Shown: positions 24,990 through 35,094 of the stretch, in pieces | Position numbering within the stretch: the stretch's first letter is position 1 | Layout of the letters: the number at the start of each line of letters is the position of its first letter | DNA from: Camarhynchus parvulus | Lineage: Eukaryota > Chordata > Aves > Passeriformes > Thraupidae | Assembly (NCBI RefSeq): GCF_901933205.1 | Contig: NC_044590.1 | Span: forward strand, 13,853,501-13,917,500 | Direction of reading: 5' to 3' | DNA: 64,000 nucleotides | The notes under the pieces: generated by a model | What the model was told of the DNA's origin: nothing | Seen by the model: the letters and a program-made list of their open reading frames with translations, nothing else | Databases searched by the model: none | Made by a program: the position numbers and the translations under genes

Positions 24990-26400
24990 GCCCAGCCACG
25001 GCCAGCCCGCGGCTTTTATAAGTCATTAAATGGGAAAAAAAGGTTCTCTTGAAACTAGTGTGATTTATTCAGTCTAGAGACAATGAGCCATCCTTGAAAA
25101 GGGCTCCTGAGTTGGCTTTTTTCTCTCTCAGCTTTAAGTAATGAAGATTTTAACAAAAAAAAAAAATACAAACAAAAAAAAAAAAATTAAAAAAAAGAAA
25201 AATGCCCCTCGTTTTCTCCCCAGCTGTGGTGTTGCTGAATGGACTGGACAGACTCCTGGGAACTCCAGCCCCTCGACTTGGAACTTCAGTCTTTTTACTT
25301 GTTCTATCTCATGAGAATTATTAGCTTGTTTACAAGAAGAGGACAAGAAAACACGAAGCCTTGAGCACTTGCCATGCTGTGTTCTTCCTCCTCCTCAGAT
25401 CTGTTCTGCCCTTCTCATCCTTTATTTTTCCCTCCTGCTGCTCCCGTTCTCCCACCCTTTGCATGGTTTCGGTTCCCGTGCCCGGACCCCCCTGTCCCCG
25501 CAGAGAACACCTGTGGTGTGTCATTCCTGCTGCCCTCTCCAGCCAGCAGCCTGCTGGCCTTTGTGTTCTTGGGATGGAGATGCTGGGGTGGGGGAGGACG
25601 GGCACAGGGGGCCCTATCTTCAGCTTGTTGGAGGGAGAGGACGCCGGGGCTGTGGAATGTGGGGTTGAAATGCAGCCCAGAAGCAAAATGTGCAATAAAC
25701 CTGGCGCAGGGGATCCCGAGAGCCGGAGCCCGCTCCGGAGCGGAGCCGGAGGAGCACAGAGCACGAGCACATCACTATGGTTTCCCTCCTCTTCCCATTC
25801 CCACACCGTTGTCCTTGGCTGGCTGGTGGAGAGAGGAGCTGCTGCAGCGGGGGCTGTGGGGTCAGCGTGTCCAGGAGGAGACAGGAGGGTGTACATATGC
25901 ACATATACACTTAGTAGTACCTGTATAGTAATTCCTACACACGGATCCTGCCCACGCCGCCGCGGGGGTGGGCAGATGTATAGCATATATTTTTACATGT
26001 ACTATATCTAGATGTGTGTCCAAGTGTGTGTAAAAATATATACCCTGTGTGTAAGCAGATGACTATTTTTTCCTTATCTCCCTGCTCTCTGGGTAGAGGA
26101 AGGATTGCTAAATATTTTTTAGCCCATTTTTTCTTCCCCTTTGTAGGTCTCCTTTCCGGTCTGGCTCCTCGGAGCCAGAGCTGCCACCCCCTGATTCTTT
26201 GCCACCCTCTCACACAGAAGGTTTTTGTCCCATCCTGAGGGATCTCGCTGGGGATTTTTTTTTTCCCTCTTCACACGTTTGAACAAGTTGGGAGATTGTG
26301 TGCTACTGTCATGGGGGTGGAGGTGGAATCCCAGTGGTTTCAGTGAGAGTGTTGGTGATCCAGAAGGCAAAAAATAAATAAAAGTGAAATCCTGAACACT
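24990..26400 (+). other. DLGAP4: DLGAP4 3' untranslated region
   Basis: About 1.4 kb follow the stop to an overlapping pair of AATAAA signals at 26373-26382. A weaker internal AATAAA at 25694-25699 could give a shorter message. The region holds two A-rich tracts (25154-25200), a Pumilio-type TGTACATA at 25890-25897 and AT-rich stretches around 25890-26060. The end point is inferred from the signals. Confidence 0.7.
26373..26382 (+). terminator. DLGAP4: Polyadenylation signals, DLGAP4 distal end
   Basis: Two overlapping AATAAA hexamers (26373-26378 and 26377-26382) are followed within 45 bases by a GT-rich stretch (CATTGTGTGCTGTCTGGGG). Confidence 0.65.
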
Positions 26401-26499
26401 GCCTGCTGGCCATTGTGTGCTGTCTGGGGCTGTCCATGAACACTGCTCTGAGGTCTCTCCCCCAGCCATAGAATTCCCAAAGCTTGGCTGTGCTGGGAT

Positions 26500-26730
26500 T
26501 CAACCTGGGCTGGAGGTGGGGATGAGGCTCTGCTCTCAGGGGACAAGGGCAAGCAGCCTCAGGTTGCTCCAGGGGAGGTTTACATTGGATATTGGGGGAA
26601 AGTCCTTCATGGAAAATGTGGTCAGGGCTGCCCAGGGCAGGGGCAGAGTCCCCAGCCCTGCAGGTGTTGGAAGGGTCTGTGCAGGTGGCACCTGGTGGTG
26701 CGTGGGCATGGCAGGGTTTGGCAGCAGCTG
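26500..26730 (+). mobile_element. CR1 LINE fragment
   Basis: It contains CAGGTTGCTCCAGGGGAGG, TTACATTGGATATTGGGGG, TTCATGGAAAATGTGGTCAG and GGCTGCCCAGGGCAGGGGC, a CR1 subtype different from the others here. The 3' terminus is lost. Confidence 0.75.
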
Positions 26731-27299
26731 GGACTCCTCTGGGAGGCCTTTCTCAAACCTAAAGATTCCGTGGGGGCAGAGACTTTGTTGGGTTGCACTG
26801 TCGGGTTTCGGGGCGGAGGCAACTTTAGGAATCACTGGCAGAGAAACAGGGAACACCAAGGAGATGTGGGAGTTTATTTATTTATTTTATCATTTACTTT
26901 TCCCCACTGCTGCTCATGGAGTGGTCAAGCTCTCCTTGCTGCCCTGGGCTGGGCTTGCTCATAATACTTATATAATATGGATTTGTGTATATAGAGGTGC
27001 ATATATTTTAACATGTAAGTGAATTTATAAAGATGTAAAAATTAATTAATTTTAATGTGGTTTTGTATCTTATAATTAATACAATATTTTAAATTCCCCT
27101 ACATGTATTAAAATACATACACAAATACAGAGGTAGAGTTACATACTTCTATATGCATATAAATATGTGTAACACGTGTACAAAAACATGTTATACGTAT
27201 TTAGACACACCTTTTATAAATCTGAGAATTATTTGTTGCAGATATTTAACACCCTTTTTGTAAATAATTTCATGCTCATTCCTTATCCACCTGTTTTGG

Positions 27300-28200
27300 G
27301 CCCAAAGGACGGGGCAGCCAATCACGGGGCTGCCTGAGATCACGTGCGGCTGGTGGTGTCACGAGATGGCTGCCTGCCAATCACAGCGCGGCGTGACGTT
27401 TAACAAAATGGCTGCGCCCTGACATAAGATGGCGGGTGAAACAAAATGGCCGCCCCAGTGGATACAAGTGGTGAGCCGTGTGTCACAGTACTTCCGGGCC
27501 CTATCAACCAATCACAGCACAGGACGTACTGCGGCGGCGAATGGCCGTGAGGCCGCTGGGAGAGGGCGGGGCTTGATGGGGCGGTGGGCGTGGTCTCCTC
27601 TTGTTCCGTGCCGTGCTCGGGCAGGCCGGGCGGGAGCGCGCTGTGCCCGCCTGTGTCCGTGCCTGTGTCCGTGTCCGTGTCCTTGTCCCGTGTACCTGTC
27701 CCGTGTACCTGCCTGTGTCCGTGTCCGTGTCCCATGTCCCTGTCCCGTCCCGTGTCCCGTGTCCGTGTCCCCGTCTCGGCCGGGCGCTCAGCCCCGCGCT
27801 CTCCGGTGCCTGGAGCCGCTCCCGGCTCTTCCCGCGGCTTCCCCGTGCGCAGCCCCCGCCGCGCGGGGCCCAATGCCCGGGAATCCCCGGGAATGCCCCG
27901 CGGGCCGGCTCGGCTCGCTCTGCCCGGCTCGGCCCGGTCCCCGCCCGGAGCGGGACAGCGCCTGTTCCGGGGCCACCCCAGCACGGCTCCCGGCTCCGTC
28001 CGTGCGCGGGGGTCGCGCTGCCTCCGGTACAGCCGCGGGGCTGGGGACCCTCGGCAGGCGGAGGCGTCCCGGGACCCTCGGGGGTGCACAGCGGTCCCGG
28101 ACCCTCGGGGGTGCACAGCCGTCCCCGGTCCCCGCTGCCTGCGCTGTTCCGGGCACAGCCCCGGCCCTGCCATGGGGAGCGCTGCCAGGGAGGGTCCCGG
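27300..28200. promoter_or_regulatory. CpG-island promoter without an assigned gene
   Basis: The core (27300-27560) contains three CCAAT boxes in the form CCAATCAC (27318, 27377, 27508), a CRE-like TGACGT (27394) and an ETS site ACTTCCGGG (27490). It also contains a YY1-type AAGATGGCGG (27426-27435) and related ATGGC elements at 27365, 27405 and 27443. The downstream half is very CpG-rich. A splice donor (GTGAGC) follows at 27471 on the plus strand. This is the architecture of a housekeeping promoter. The transcript and its direction are unknown; a lncRNA running into or away from DLGAP4/TGIF2 is the simplest guess. Confidence 0.6.
27640..27780. repeat. Degenerate GTGTCC-type hexamer repeat
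   Basis: Repeated CCTGTGTCCGTG and CCGTGTCCGTGTCC words run through the orphan CpG island. Confidence 0.85.
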
Positions 28201-28249
28201 AGCCTCACCCACCGGTGGGGAGCTCTGGGGCAGGGTTGGCAGTGGCGGA

Positions 28250-28622
28250 GTAGTTGGAGAAGTGGAAAGGCTGGGAGAGCTGGGAGTGTTCAGCCTGGAG
28301 AAGGGAACACTCTGGGGAGACCTCAGAGCCCTTCCTGGCCTAAAGGGCTCCGGGAGAGCTGGAGGGGACTCGGGACAAGGGATGGGAATGGCTTCACATG
28401 ATCACAGATCAAGGATATTGGGAAGAAATTCCTCCCTGTGAGGGTGGGGAGGCCCTGGCACAGGTTACTCAGAGCAGCTGTGGCTGCCCCATCCCTGGAA
28501 GAATCAAAGGCCGGGCTGGACAGGGCTTGGAGCACCCTGGGACAGTGGAAAAGCCGTCCCTGCCCGTGGCAGGGGCTGTGCCTAAATGGTCTTTACGGTC
28601 TTTCCAACCCGAACCACCCTGG
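28250..28622 (+). mobile_element. CR1 LINE 3' end
   Basis: The longest CR1 piece in the window: CTGGGAGTGTTCAGCCTGG, AAGAAATTCCTCCCTGTGAG, GGCCCTGGCACAGGTTACTC and GCTGGACAGGGCTTGGAGCA, ending at TCTTTCCAACCCGAACCACC. It borders the orphan CpG island. Confidence 0.88.
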
Positions 28623-29218
28623 ACGCAGAGAGTGTCACATGAGCGGGGCTGTTGCGTGTGCCTGGGTCAGAGCCGGGGGCTGCAGGGCCGGGGCGCTCCC
28701 GGGGGATCCTCCCAGCGCCCGCGGCTGCCCTGGCAGGCGGGGCAGCTCCGAGCGGCGCCTCCCCCGTGCCCCGCGCTGTCCCTCGGCACCTCTGCCCAGC
28801 CCCGTGTCCCCGAGCCCCCGGGAGCTGCTGCTCCCTGCTGGAGCTGCCTGGGGGCCCTGCCGGAGGCACAGAGCCCCGTGTGCCGCTCGGGAGCCTCGAG
28901 GTCTGCCTGGGGCCACAGGAGGGGCAGCAGAGCTGTGGTGTCCCCAGCTGAGACCCCTGTCACAGTGCAGACCCCCGAGCTGGGCTGGCAGACCCTGCCC
29001 TGGCTCCAGCCCCGCACTCCCCATGGGAATGTGCCCCATCCCACATCCCTCACCCTGAGCACAAAGCCCGTGGACAGTGGGGGACACCCGGGTGCTGTTC
29101 CAGGGTGGCCCAGGGGCTTCTCCTGGGGGTGGAGAACCAAGTGAGGCACCCACAAATGACACGTCTCACTCTGACACACAGCTCATATTTAAAAATAACA
29201 ACCAAAACTAAAAAAACT

Positions 29219-29224
29219 TTTATT
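29219..29224 (-). terminator. TGIF2: Polyadenylation signal, TGIF2
   Basis: TTTATT on the plus strand reads AATAAA on the minus strand, preceded by an A/T-rich UTR-like segment with several TATTT-type stretches. It is the clearest minus-strand signal downstream of the TGIF2 stop. Confidence 0.6.
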
Positions 29225-29890
29225 TGACAGTAGAAAAACAAACAAAAAGATATTTACAGTAGTTTGTTATTTCTCCATAAATTTCATCCCAATACCTCCT
29301 GCCCTTCCAACTCTCTGGTCCATCCCAGGGCAGCAGCACCAGCCCCTGGCACAGGCGCAGCTCGGGGCGAGGAAACCACTTGGGTTTGACTGGGGCAAGA
29401 GAGCAGGAGGCCAAAGAGCCTCTCCCTCCCCCAGGGCAAGGGACAGAGCTGCAGGGGGGTGACAAGGTGAGAGTCCCAGAACTGAGAATTTTCCCTTGGA
29501 AGGAGACAAAGGGCAAACGAAGGCTGGACACAGAAATGGAAGTGGGGGTGAGAGGCACACGATGGGCACCCACCCGCCCCGGTGACCCCAGCACTGCACA
29601 GGGCACCTGCCCAGGCGATGCTGTTGGGAAACCTTCCCACAGCAGCCCCTCCCTGGCACTCTGAAGAAATGGGGGGTGGGAACACACCAGTCCCCCAAAT
29701 CAGCGCTTTTCCCTTCCAACCCCTGCCTCCCCTCCGGTGCTCTCCCCCCGCCCTGCAGAGCTCCCAGTCCGGCGGCTTTACCCTTCCAGCCATCACCTCA
29801 TCCGGCTCGGTGATTACCGAGGGGATCAGCGCTGCCCGCGCCGGGCACAGCCACTGAACAGCGCGCCTCCCACAGGGCGCGGCACAGCGC

Positions 29891-29958
29891 CCGGGGACAG
29901 CGAGCGACAGCAGCCACGAGCTGCCCGGGGACAGCGAGCGACAGCAGCCACGAGCTGC
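29891..29958. repeat. 34-bp tandem duplication in TGIF2 3'UTR
   Basis: Two identical copies begin CCGGGGACAGCGAGCGACAG at 29891 and 29925. A third partial match (GGGGACAGCGAGCGACA) lies near 30064. Confidence 0.92.
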
Positions 29959-30833
29959 CCCGGAGCCCAGGAGCTGCCCCGGTCCCCGCAGGCGCGGCCA
30001 TCCCAGCTCACGCCCGTTTGTCACTAGAGGTCCCCAGCGCCGCACAGCCGCGCTGCGAGGGGAGGGGACAGCGAGCGACATCTCCGTGCTCCGCCCGCCC
30101 GCGCTGCCTCCCGGGAGCCCCGCGCTGCACTTGCAGGACGCACATGGCCGTGCCCGCACCACGCCTCTTTCCAAAGGTTTTATGGGGAAAAAAAAATTAA
30201 AATAAAATAAAATAAAAAAGGAAATGAAATCGGGTACGAAATTCACAGTCTCAGCTCTGCCCGGGCTTGGCCACGCGCTCACTGCTCCGGGCACGGCGTG
30301 CACACATTCCGCATGGACTCGAGGGGACCGTGGGGAAGGTGTGGAAACGCTTACAGATTAAAAAAAAAAAAAAAAAAAGTAATAATCATGTAATAAATCA
30401 CAATTAAAGGGAAAATGTTTCAACAAAAAACTTGCTAAACAGCACCATAGAAATTTCTACTGGCAGCATCCAGAACAACCTAAAAAGGAAGAGGAGGGTC
30501 CTATTTTTTCCACGATAAAATGCCACAGACTCCATGTTTCCAGTTCATCTGTCCTTTGCCCTTCCCTGGGCAAGGCAGGCCCCCTGGCCAGCACCGGGAA
30601 ACAGAAAAGCCCCCCAAAACAAAAGTGGGGCCGGGGGGGAAGGGCGGCAGGGAGAAAGGATCAGGGATTTGGGAGACAAAGCTCTTCAGCCACAGTCCTT
30701 ACACTGGCATTAAAAAACCCAGGTTCTCTCTGTCTCCCTGAAGAAGCGGTGCTGGCTGGACCCTTGTTTGCAGGAGAGGAGGAGATCAGCAGGTTTTCCA
30801 GGGAGCTGCAGTGCCCGCTCCGGCCGTGCGGCA

Positions 30834-30915
30834 GGGACAGGGCACTGCCAGCGCCGGGCTCGGGCACACAGCGGGACAGGGACAGGGCACTGCCAGCGCC
30901 GGGCTCGGGCACACA
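30834..30915. repeat. 37-bp direct repeat in TGIF2 3'UTR
   Basis: Two copies starting GGGACAGGGCACTGCCAGCG (30834 and 30879) are separated by 8 bases. Confidence 0.92.
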
Positions 30916-31114
30916 CCGGGGCACCGCGCTCGGCAGCCGGGGCATCTCCGGGGAGGATGGCGGGGTGGGACCGGCCTTCCTCTGCCGCCTCGGCTGCCGA
31001 GAGACACCGGAGCCCCCGGGGGCAGGAGCCGCTCCTGGATGGGCGGCGGGGGCGAGGCGGAGGCCGGGAGGGTCGGAGCCCCGGGAAGGGCACCCTGCGG
31101 GACCCGGCCCGGGG

Positions 31115-31645
31115 CTATTTGGAGCCTGCGGGGGGCTCGGCGTGGGGAGCCAGGGGCAGCTGCCCCCCCTGCCGCTGCCGCTCCAGCTCGGCCGCCTTCT
31201 GCAGGGCCACCTCCACCAGCAGCTGGAAGCTGCTGAAGTCGTCCCCGAAGAGCTCGGGGGGCGTCGGGGGCGGCGTGTTGAAGAGTCCGGGTGTGGGGCT
31301 GCCCGCCTCGGCCCGCGCCAGCAGGGTCAGGGTGCTGCTGCCGGGGCCCGCCCTGGCCTCGGGCCCGGGGGGCTTCTCCCACTCGGGGCTGTGGGCGCTC
31401 ACCACGGCCAGCGCCCGCGCCGGCTGGCACAGTACCTGCGGGCACACCGACATCGACAGCACCTTGGAGGCGCCCGCGGGCGGCACCACGAGCACCCCGG
31501 GGCCGGCGGCAGCGCCCCGAGGCACGGCCGCGTCTCCGGCTTTGCCCCCCCGGCGGGAGATGGTGAACTGGTTGGGGTCCTTGCCGTCCTTGCGCAGCAT
31601 GTCGGGGAGCAGCCGCCGGCGCGCGTTGATGAACCAGTTACAGAT
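31115..31645 (-). CDS. TGIF2: TGIF2 coding exon 2
   Basis: The minus-strand acceptor is CTCTCCTCGCAG. The exon encodes residues 68-243 from the homeodomain recognition helix to the stop. The middle part (residues 105-170) is Ala/Gly/Pro-rich and strongly GC-biased, unlike the conserved ends. Confidence 0.94.
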   Translation of the reverse strand: MCNWFINARRRLLPDMLRKDGKDPNQFTISRRGGKAGDAAVPRGAAAGPGVLVVPPAGASKVLSMSVCPQVLCQPARALAVVSAHSPEWEKPPGPEARAGPGSSTLTLLARAEAGSPTPGLFNTPPPTPPELFGDDFSSFQLLVEVALQKAAELERQRQGGQLPLAPHAEPPAGSK

Positions 31646-34600
31646 CTGCGAGGAGAGAGGGGCGGCGGGGTCAGCCGGGGGTGCAGCCCCGGCCCAGAGC
31701 AGGCGAGCGGCTCCCACACAGCCGGACTCCCACAGGTCCCCCTGAGCCCGGCACCCCCTTCCCGTGCGGCTCCGGAGAGGCACAGCCAGCACCCGCACCC
31801 ACGGAAACCCCAGCGCCGGCTGCTTCCTGCCCGGCACCGCCTGCCCGGGGCAGCCCCTTCCTCCCTGGCCCTGGCCCGGCTGCCCCCGGCCCTGCCAGCC
31901 CCCTCGGGGCCGTGCCCGCGGCCCCTGCTCTCCATCGCGGCCCGGGACGGGCACAGCCCGCGCTGCCCCGGCCGAGCCCCCCAGGCACAGCAGCCGTGCC
32001 CGGAGCCCCGGGGGGATCCTCGGCAGAGCCGCCCCCGGGGCACGAGGGGCTCCGTGCTGTGCCACAGGCCCCGGCTGCAGGCACAGCACAGCTCCTGCCC
32101 TGGCCCAGCCCGTGGCATTGCACAGAGCCAGCCCAGAGCCCACCCTGCAGGTCCCCAACCTGGGGACAGGTTTTCCTTCTCCGGGTGACCCATCCTGAAG
32201 CTCAGCCCTGTTTCCACACTGCTGCCAACCCGAACAGGAGCACCGAGGCTGCCAGAGCAGATGGATGGCAGGAGAGCAGCACAGATGGAAAACCCTAGAA
32301 GCCATCAGGTGATGGAGCTGCAGCTCCTCAGCCCCTAACAGGGCCGGGAATGGGACAGCAGAGACACCTTCCTGTGCCTCTGCCCACGAGCAGGGTCACA
32401 GCTCATGCTAAAGGCTCTCCCAAACTGCACAGCATGGAGGCTGCACGTCTGGCAGCCCTTTGCCATTACTGAGCCTCAGCCATGAATTGTTTCAGCATCT
32501 TTATGTAAAATGCTGCATTTAAATAACTGCCTTCTTCCTAGAAAACAATTAGAAGAGAATAAATCAAGGGGAAAAAAAAGTCTGATCTTTCCTAAATCAA
32601 CAGCTATGGGAAATATTTCCCCCAAGGAGAGAGAACTTGCCACAACTTCAACCACAGCAAGATCTCAGTTGTCGTTTTTTTCTTTATGACAACATTTGGC
32701 ATTAAAACTCTCAAACACACCAGTCTTACTCCCTTTTCTGTTCCAAACCCCCTCCCTTGAAGGCCTTAGCTGGCTCCCCTTGACACGATCCTGGCCATCC
32801 ACCACTGTGATCCCCAACTAGAGAGATGGACTCCCAACGAAGAGCCCAACTCCTCAGTGCTGAGAACCCCCAAAATCCAGCCTGTCCCCAGCACCATGCT
32901 CCTTCCAGCATTCAATTCCCATTGGAGAACGGGGCACGGAGACAGGGACACACAGCCACTGGGACAGCAGGCACTGTCACAGAGCTGGGACATGCTCTGG
33001 CTCTGAAGCAGCTTACTGGGTTCAGTCCCTCCCTTTTCCTCCCACCAGCACAGCCTGCTCTGTCCCTTTGGGCAGGGTCTGTCCCCAGATGCCACAGCAG
33101 GGCACAGGCTGGGCAAGCTGCTGCTGTCCAGGAAGCCTCAGTGGGAGCAGGTGCCACTTTCCTAGTGCTGGAATTCCTGCAAGGGAGGCACAGGGCTTCC
33201 TGCTCCCCCTGACCCCTGGCTGCCGTGCACAGCTCCAGCTCCCCAGGCCACTGCAGCAGCCGGGGGGGCACAAAGAAACAACTGGGGGGGTGGCTGGTGG
33301 CTGTGGCAGAGCCCGGCATTCCAGAGGCTTTTTGGAGGGGCCAGATCAGCACCACAGACTGAACCCCACAGCCAGACCATGGGGTGTCCCACGCCTGCTG
33401 CAGCCCCTCAGGCTGGCACTGGGGATGCCACCGGGCTGGGACCCCCTGCACAGCGGGTACAGGGGGCACCCCCTGGCTGTGGGGTCACCCCCTGGCTGTG
33501 GGGTCACCCCCTGGCTGTGGGGTCACCTGGGGCAAACAGCAGCTGGCACCAGCAGGGCCACACCTCAGCAGAGCCCACCCGTGTGCCAGCCCCTCCCGGG
33601 TCCCATGGGGCACAGAGAGCCGGGCACCTGCCAGTGCCCCCGAGCCCGGGGCGGGTATGCCAGGCACTGCCAGGCCAACCCGGGCCAGCACCAGCCCAGC
33701 TGCCACAGGCCAGGCCTGTCCCTGCTCCCCCTGACTCAGCCCCACCCCAGCCAGGGGCTGCAGGCTGACCCCGAGCAGCTGCTGGACGCGGCTCTGTGGC
33801 ACAGCCAGCACTCACAGAAACACACTGAAGTGAAAGAGCAGGTTTGCCCTGCTGCCCGGGGAGAGGGCAAGCAGACAGCCCTGCCCACACTCTGTGTCTG
33901 GGCTGGCACAGCTGGCCAGGACTGTGCTGAGCCACAGAGAGAGAAGCCAGAGGTGCAGAGGAAGCTCCAGGAGAGGAGCAAACCCACTGGCCCCTGCCTG
34001 CTGCCCGCACCCCAGTGCAGCCCAGAGCCAGAGAGCACAGTGCACCCCACACCCTGCCAGGCTGGGAGAGGGGGACAGGGCCCAGGGCACCAGGCCTGAG
34101 CATGGAGCACAGGGCCAGCAGCTGGGCAGGCCCTCCCAGGCACCCCAAACACAGCAGGGACCACACCAGAGTGGGAAGGACAAGTGCTGCTCACCCCCAC
34201 TGCTGCCCAGGGCTCCTGCCTGGGCACCCACCCTGGTGCCACACGGAGAACATCAGCCCACAGCTGGGAGCAGGACAGGGAGGCTCCTGGACAGGGCTCC
34301 CCTTTAATGCAGCTGGTGTAACTGGGAGCGGCCAGCCAGGCCAGGGCACCCCAAGTGCAGCCCAGCCTCTCCCTTCTGGCTAAAATCACAGAATATCCTC
34401 AGCTGGAAGGGATCCACAGAGATCGCCAAGTCCAGCTCCAGGCCTTGCCCACCCCAGGGCTGTCCTGTGCCCAGCTCTGTGTGCAGGGGGAGCTCATCCT
34501 GCTGGGGGTGTCCAGGGGAGCAGGATAAAGTGACATCCCCCAAAACCCTCCCACCCGTGCAGCTTTTACTGACAACATCCAGCCTGTCCCCACTCCAGTC

Positions 34601-35059
34601 CCTCCACCTTCCAGCTCCAGCAGAGCTGGTCCCCAGGGCTCAGACCTCCCCCAGAAAAGACCCTGCCTTCACACAGGTGCCTTTCCTTCCCAAACATGCC
34701 TTCCCTCGCTTCCTTTCTGCCCTTCCGTGGCGAATGATCCCAGCCTGCCCAGACCTTTGGGATCCTCGCTGGGGCTCTCCTGTCGCACAGCGCATGGCAG
34801 TGTCCCCAGCATGGCAGTGTCCCCAGCGGTGTCCCCAGCGGGTGGGGCCGGCTCCTACCTGAAGCACGGAGAGGCTGGTCTGCCCCGAGAGGCTGAGCTT
34901 CTCCTGCTCCGAGGGGTAGGCGTTGAAGCGGTGCTCGTACAGCCAGTCCCGCAGGATCTTCACCGACTCCTTGGGGAGGTTGCCCCTTCTCTTCCTCTTG
35001 CACTGCGAGGGGTCAGGGGATGTGGCGCCGTCCTCGTCCCCCGGGTCACTGTCCGACAT
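31115..35059 (-). CDS. TGIF2: TGIF2, TGFB-induced factor homeobox 2 (TALE homeodomain repressor)
   Basis: TGIF2 is a nuclear repressor that binds TGT-core DNA and restrains SMAD and retinoid signalling by recruiting histone deacetylases. Two coding exons (35059-34859 and 31645-31115) join in frame to 243 residues; the human protein is 237. Residues 1-20 are acidic; the TALE homeodomain spans about 21-83, with the [20 protein letters not shown] start, the three-residue TALE extension around AYP and the recognition helix [11 protein letters not shown]. The 3.2-kb intron interrupts the homeodomain after Gln67. Conserved C-terminal blocks are [18 protein letters not shown], a TPPPTPPE site of the kind MAP kinases phosphorylate, and [19 protein letters not shown]. 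The CtBP motif of TGIF1 is absent, as in other TGIF2 proteins. The start fits the family, with CCACC directly before the ATG. The gene is opposite in strand to DLGAP4 and RAB5IF. Confidence 0.96.
33468..33528. repeat. 19-bp tandem repeat in TGIF2 intron
   Basis: About three copies of CCCTGGCTGTGGGGTCACC occur with no visible divergence. Confidence 0.92.
34383..34600 (-). mobile_element. CR1 LINE fragment in the TGIF2 intron
   Basis: On the plus strand it starts AAAATCACAGAATATCCTCA and continues AGCTGGAAGGGATCCACAG, the reverse of a CR1 terminus. Its upper boundary is vague. Confidence 0.65.
34859..35059 (-). CDS. TGIF2: TGIF2 coding exon 1
   Basis: It encodes residues 1-67. The minus-strand donor is CAG|GTAGGA. 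The exon probably begins at 35094 behind a pyrimidine-rich acceptor (CCCTCGCCAG), leaving about 35 bases of 5'UTR in this exon and implying a separate non-coding first exon in the CpG island. Confidence 0.94.
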
Positions 35060-35094
35060 GGTGGAGCTGCCCGCGGGACCCCCCTGGCTGGAGC

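Larger units (their letters stand above)
26401..29200. other. Interval between the convergent DLGAP4 and TGIF2 3' ends
   Basis: No protein-coding gene is recognisable. Contents from left to right: a CR1 fragment (26500-26730), an AT-rich island (26930-27290), a CpG island with dense promoter motifs (27300-28200) containing a degenerate GTGTCC repeat, a CR1 3' end (28250-28622), and GC-rich sequence of unknown role to 29160. Long open frames on both strands of the CpG island are compositional. Confidence 0.6.
29205..31114 (-). other. TGIF2: TGIF2 3' untranslated region (predicted)
   Basis: On the minus strand the TGIF2 stop at 31117-31115 is followed by about 1.9 kb without coding potential, down to an AATAAA signal at 29224-29219. 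A long TGIF2 3'UTR is usual in mammals. It includes two tandem duplications (30834-30915 and 29891-29958), an AAAAT-rich run near 30183-30222 and an 18-base A tract (plus strand) near 30361. Continuity of the transcript is inferred. Confidence 0.6.
31646..34858 (-). other. TGIF2: TGIF2 intron within the homeodomain
   Basis: This 3.2-kb intron is mostly GC-rich. It contains an AT-rich patch at 32440-32720, a 19-bp tandem repeat at 33468-33528 and a minus-strand CR1 fragment at 34383-34600. No other exon is recognisable. Confidence 0.8.

Noticed and set aside
25154..25200. A-rich tract as the end of a processed pseudogene
   Set aside because: It lies within the DLGAP4 3'UTR soon after the stop, with no retrocopy body or target-site duplication visible.
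27429..27470. Possible first coding exon MAGETKWPPQWIQV with a following GTGAGC donor
   Set aside because: Too short to support. The ATG lies inside a YY1-type AAGATGGCGG motif and no in-frame next exon was recognised. Kept only as part of the orphan promoter finding.
30749..32188. A 479-codon plus-strand open frame
   Set aside because: It is the antisense shadow of TGIF2 exon 2 and its GC-rich flanks.
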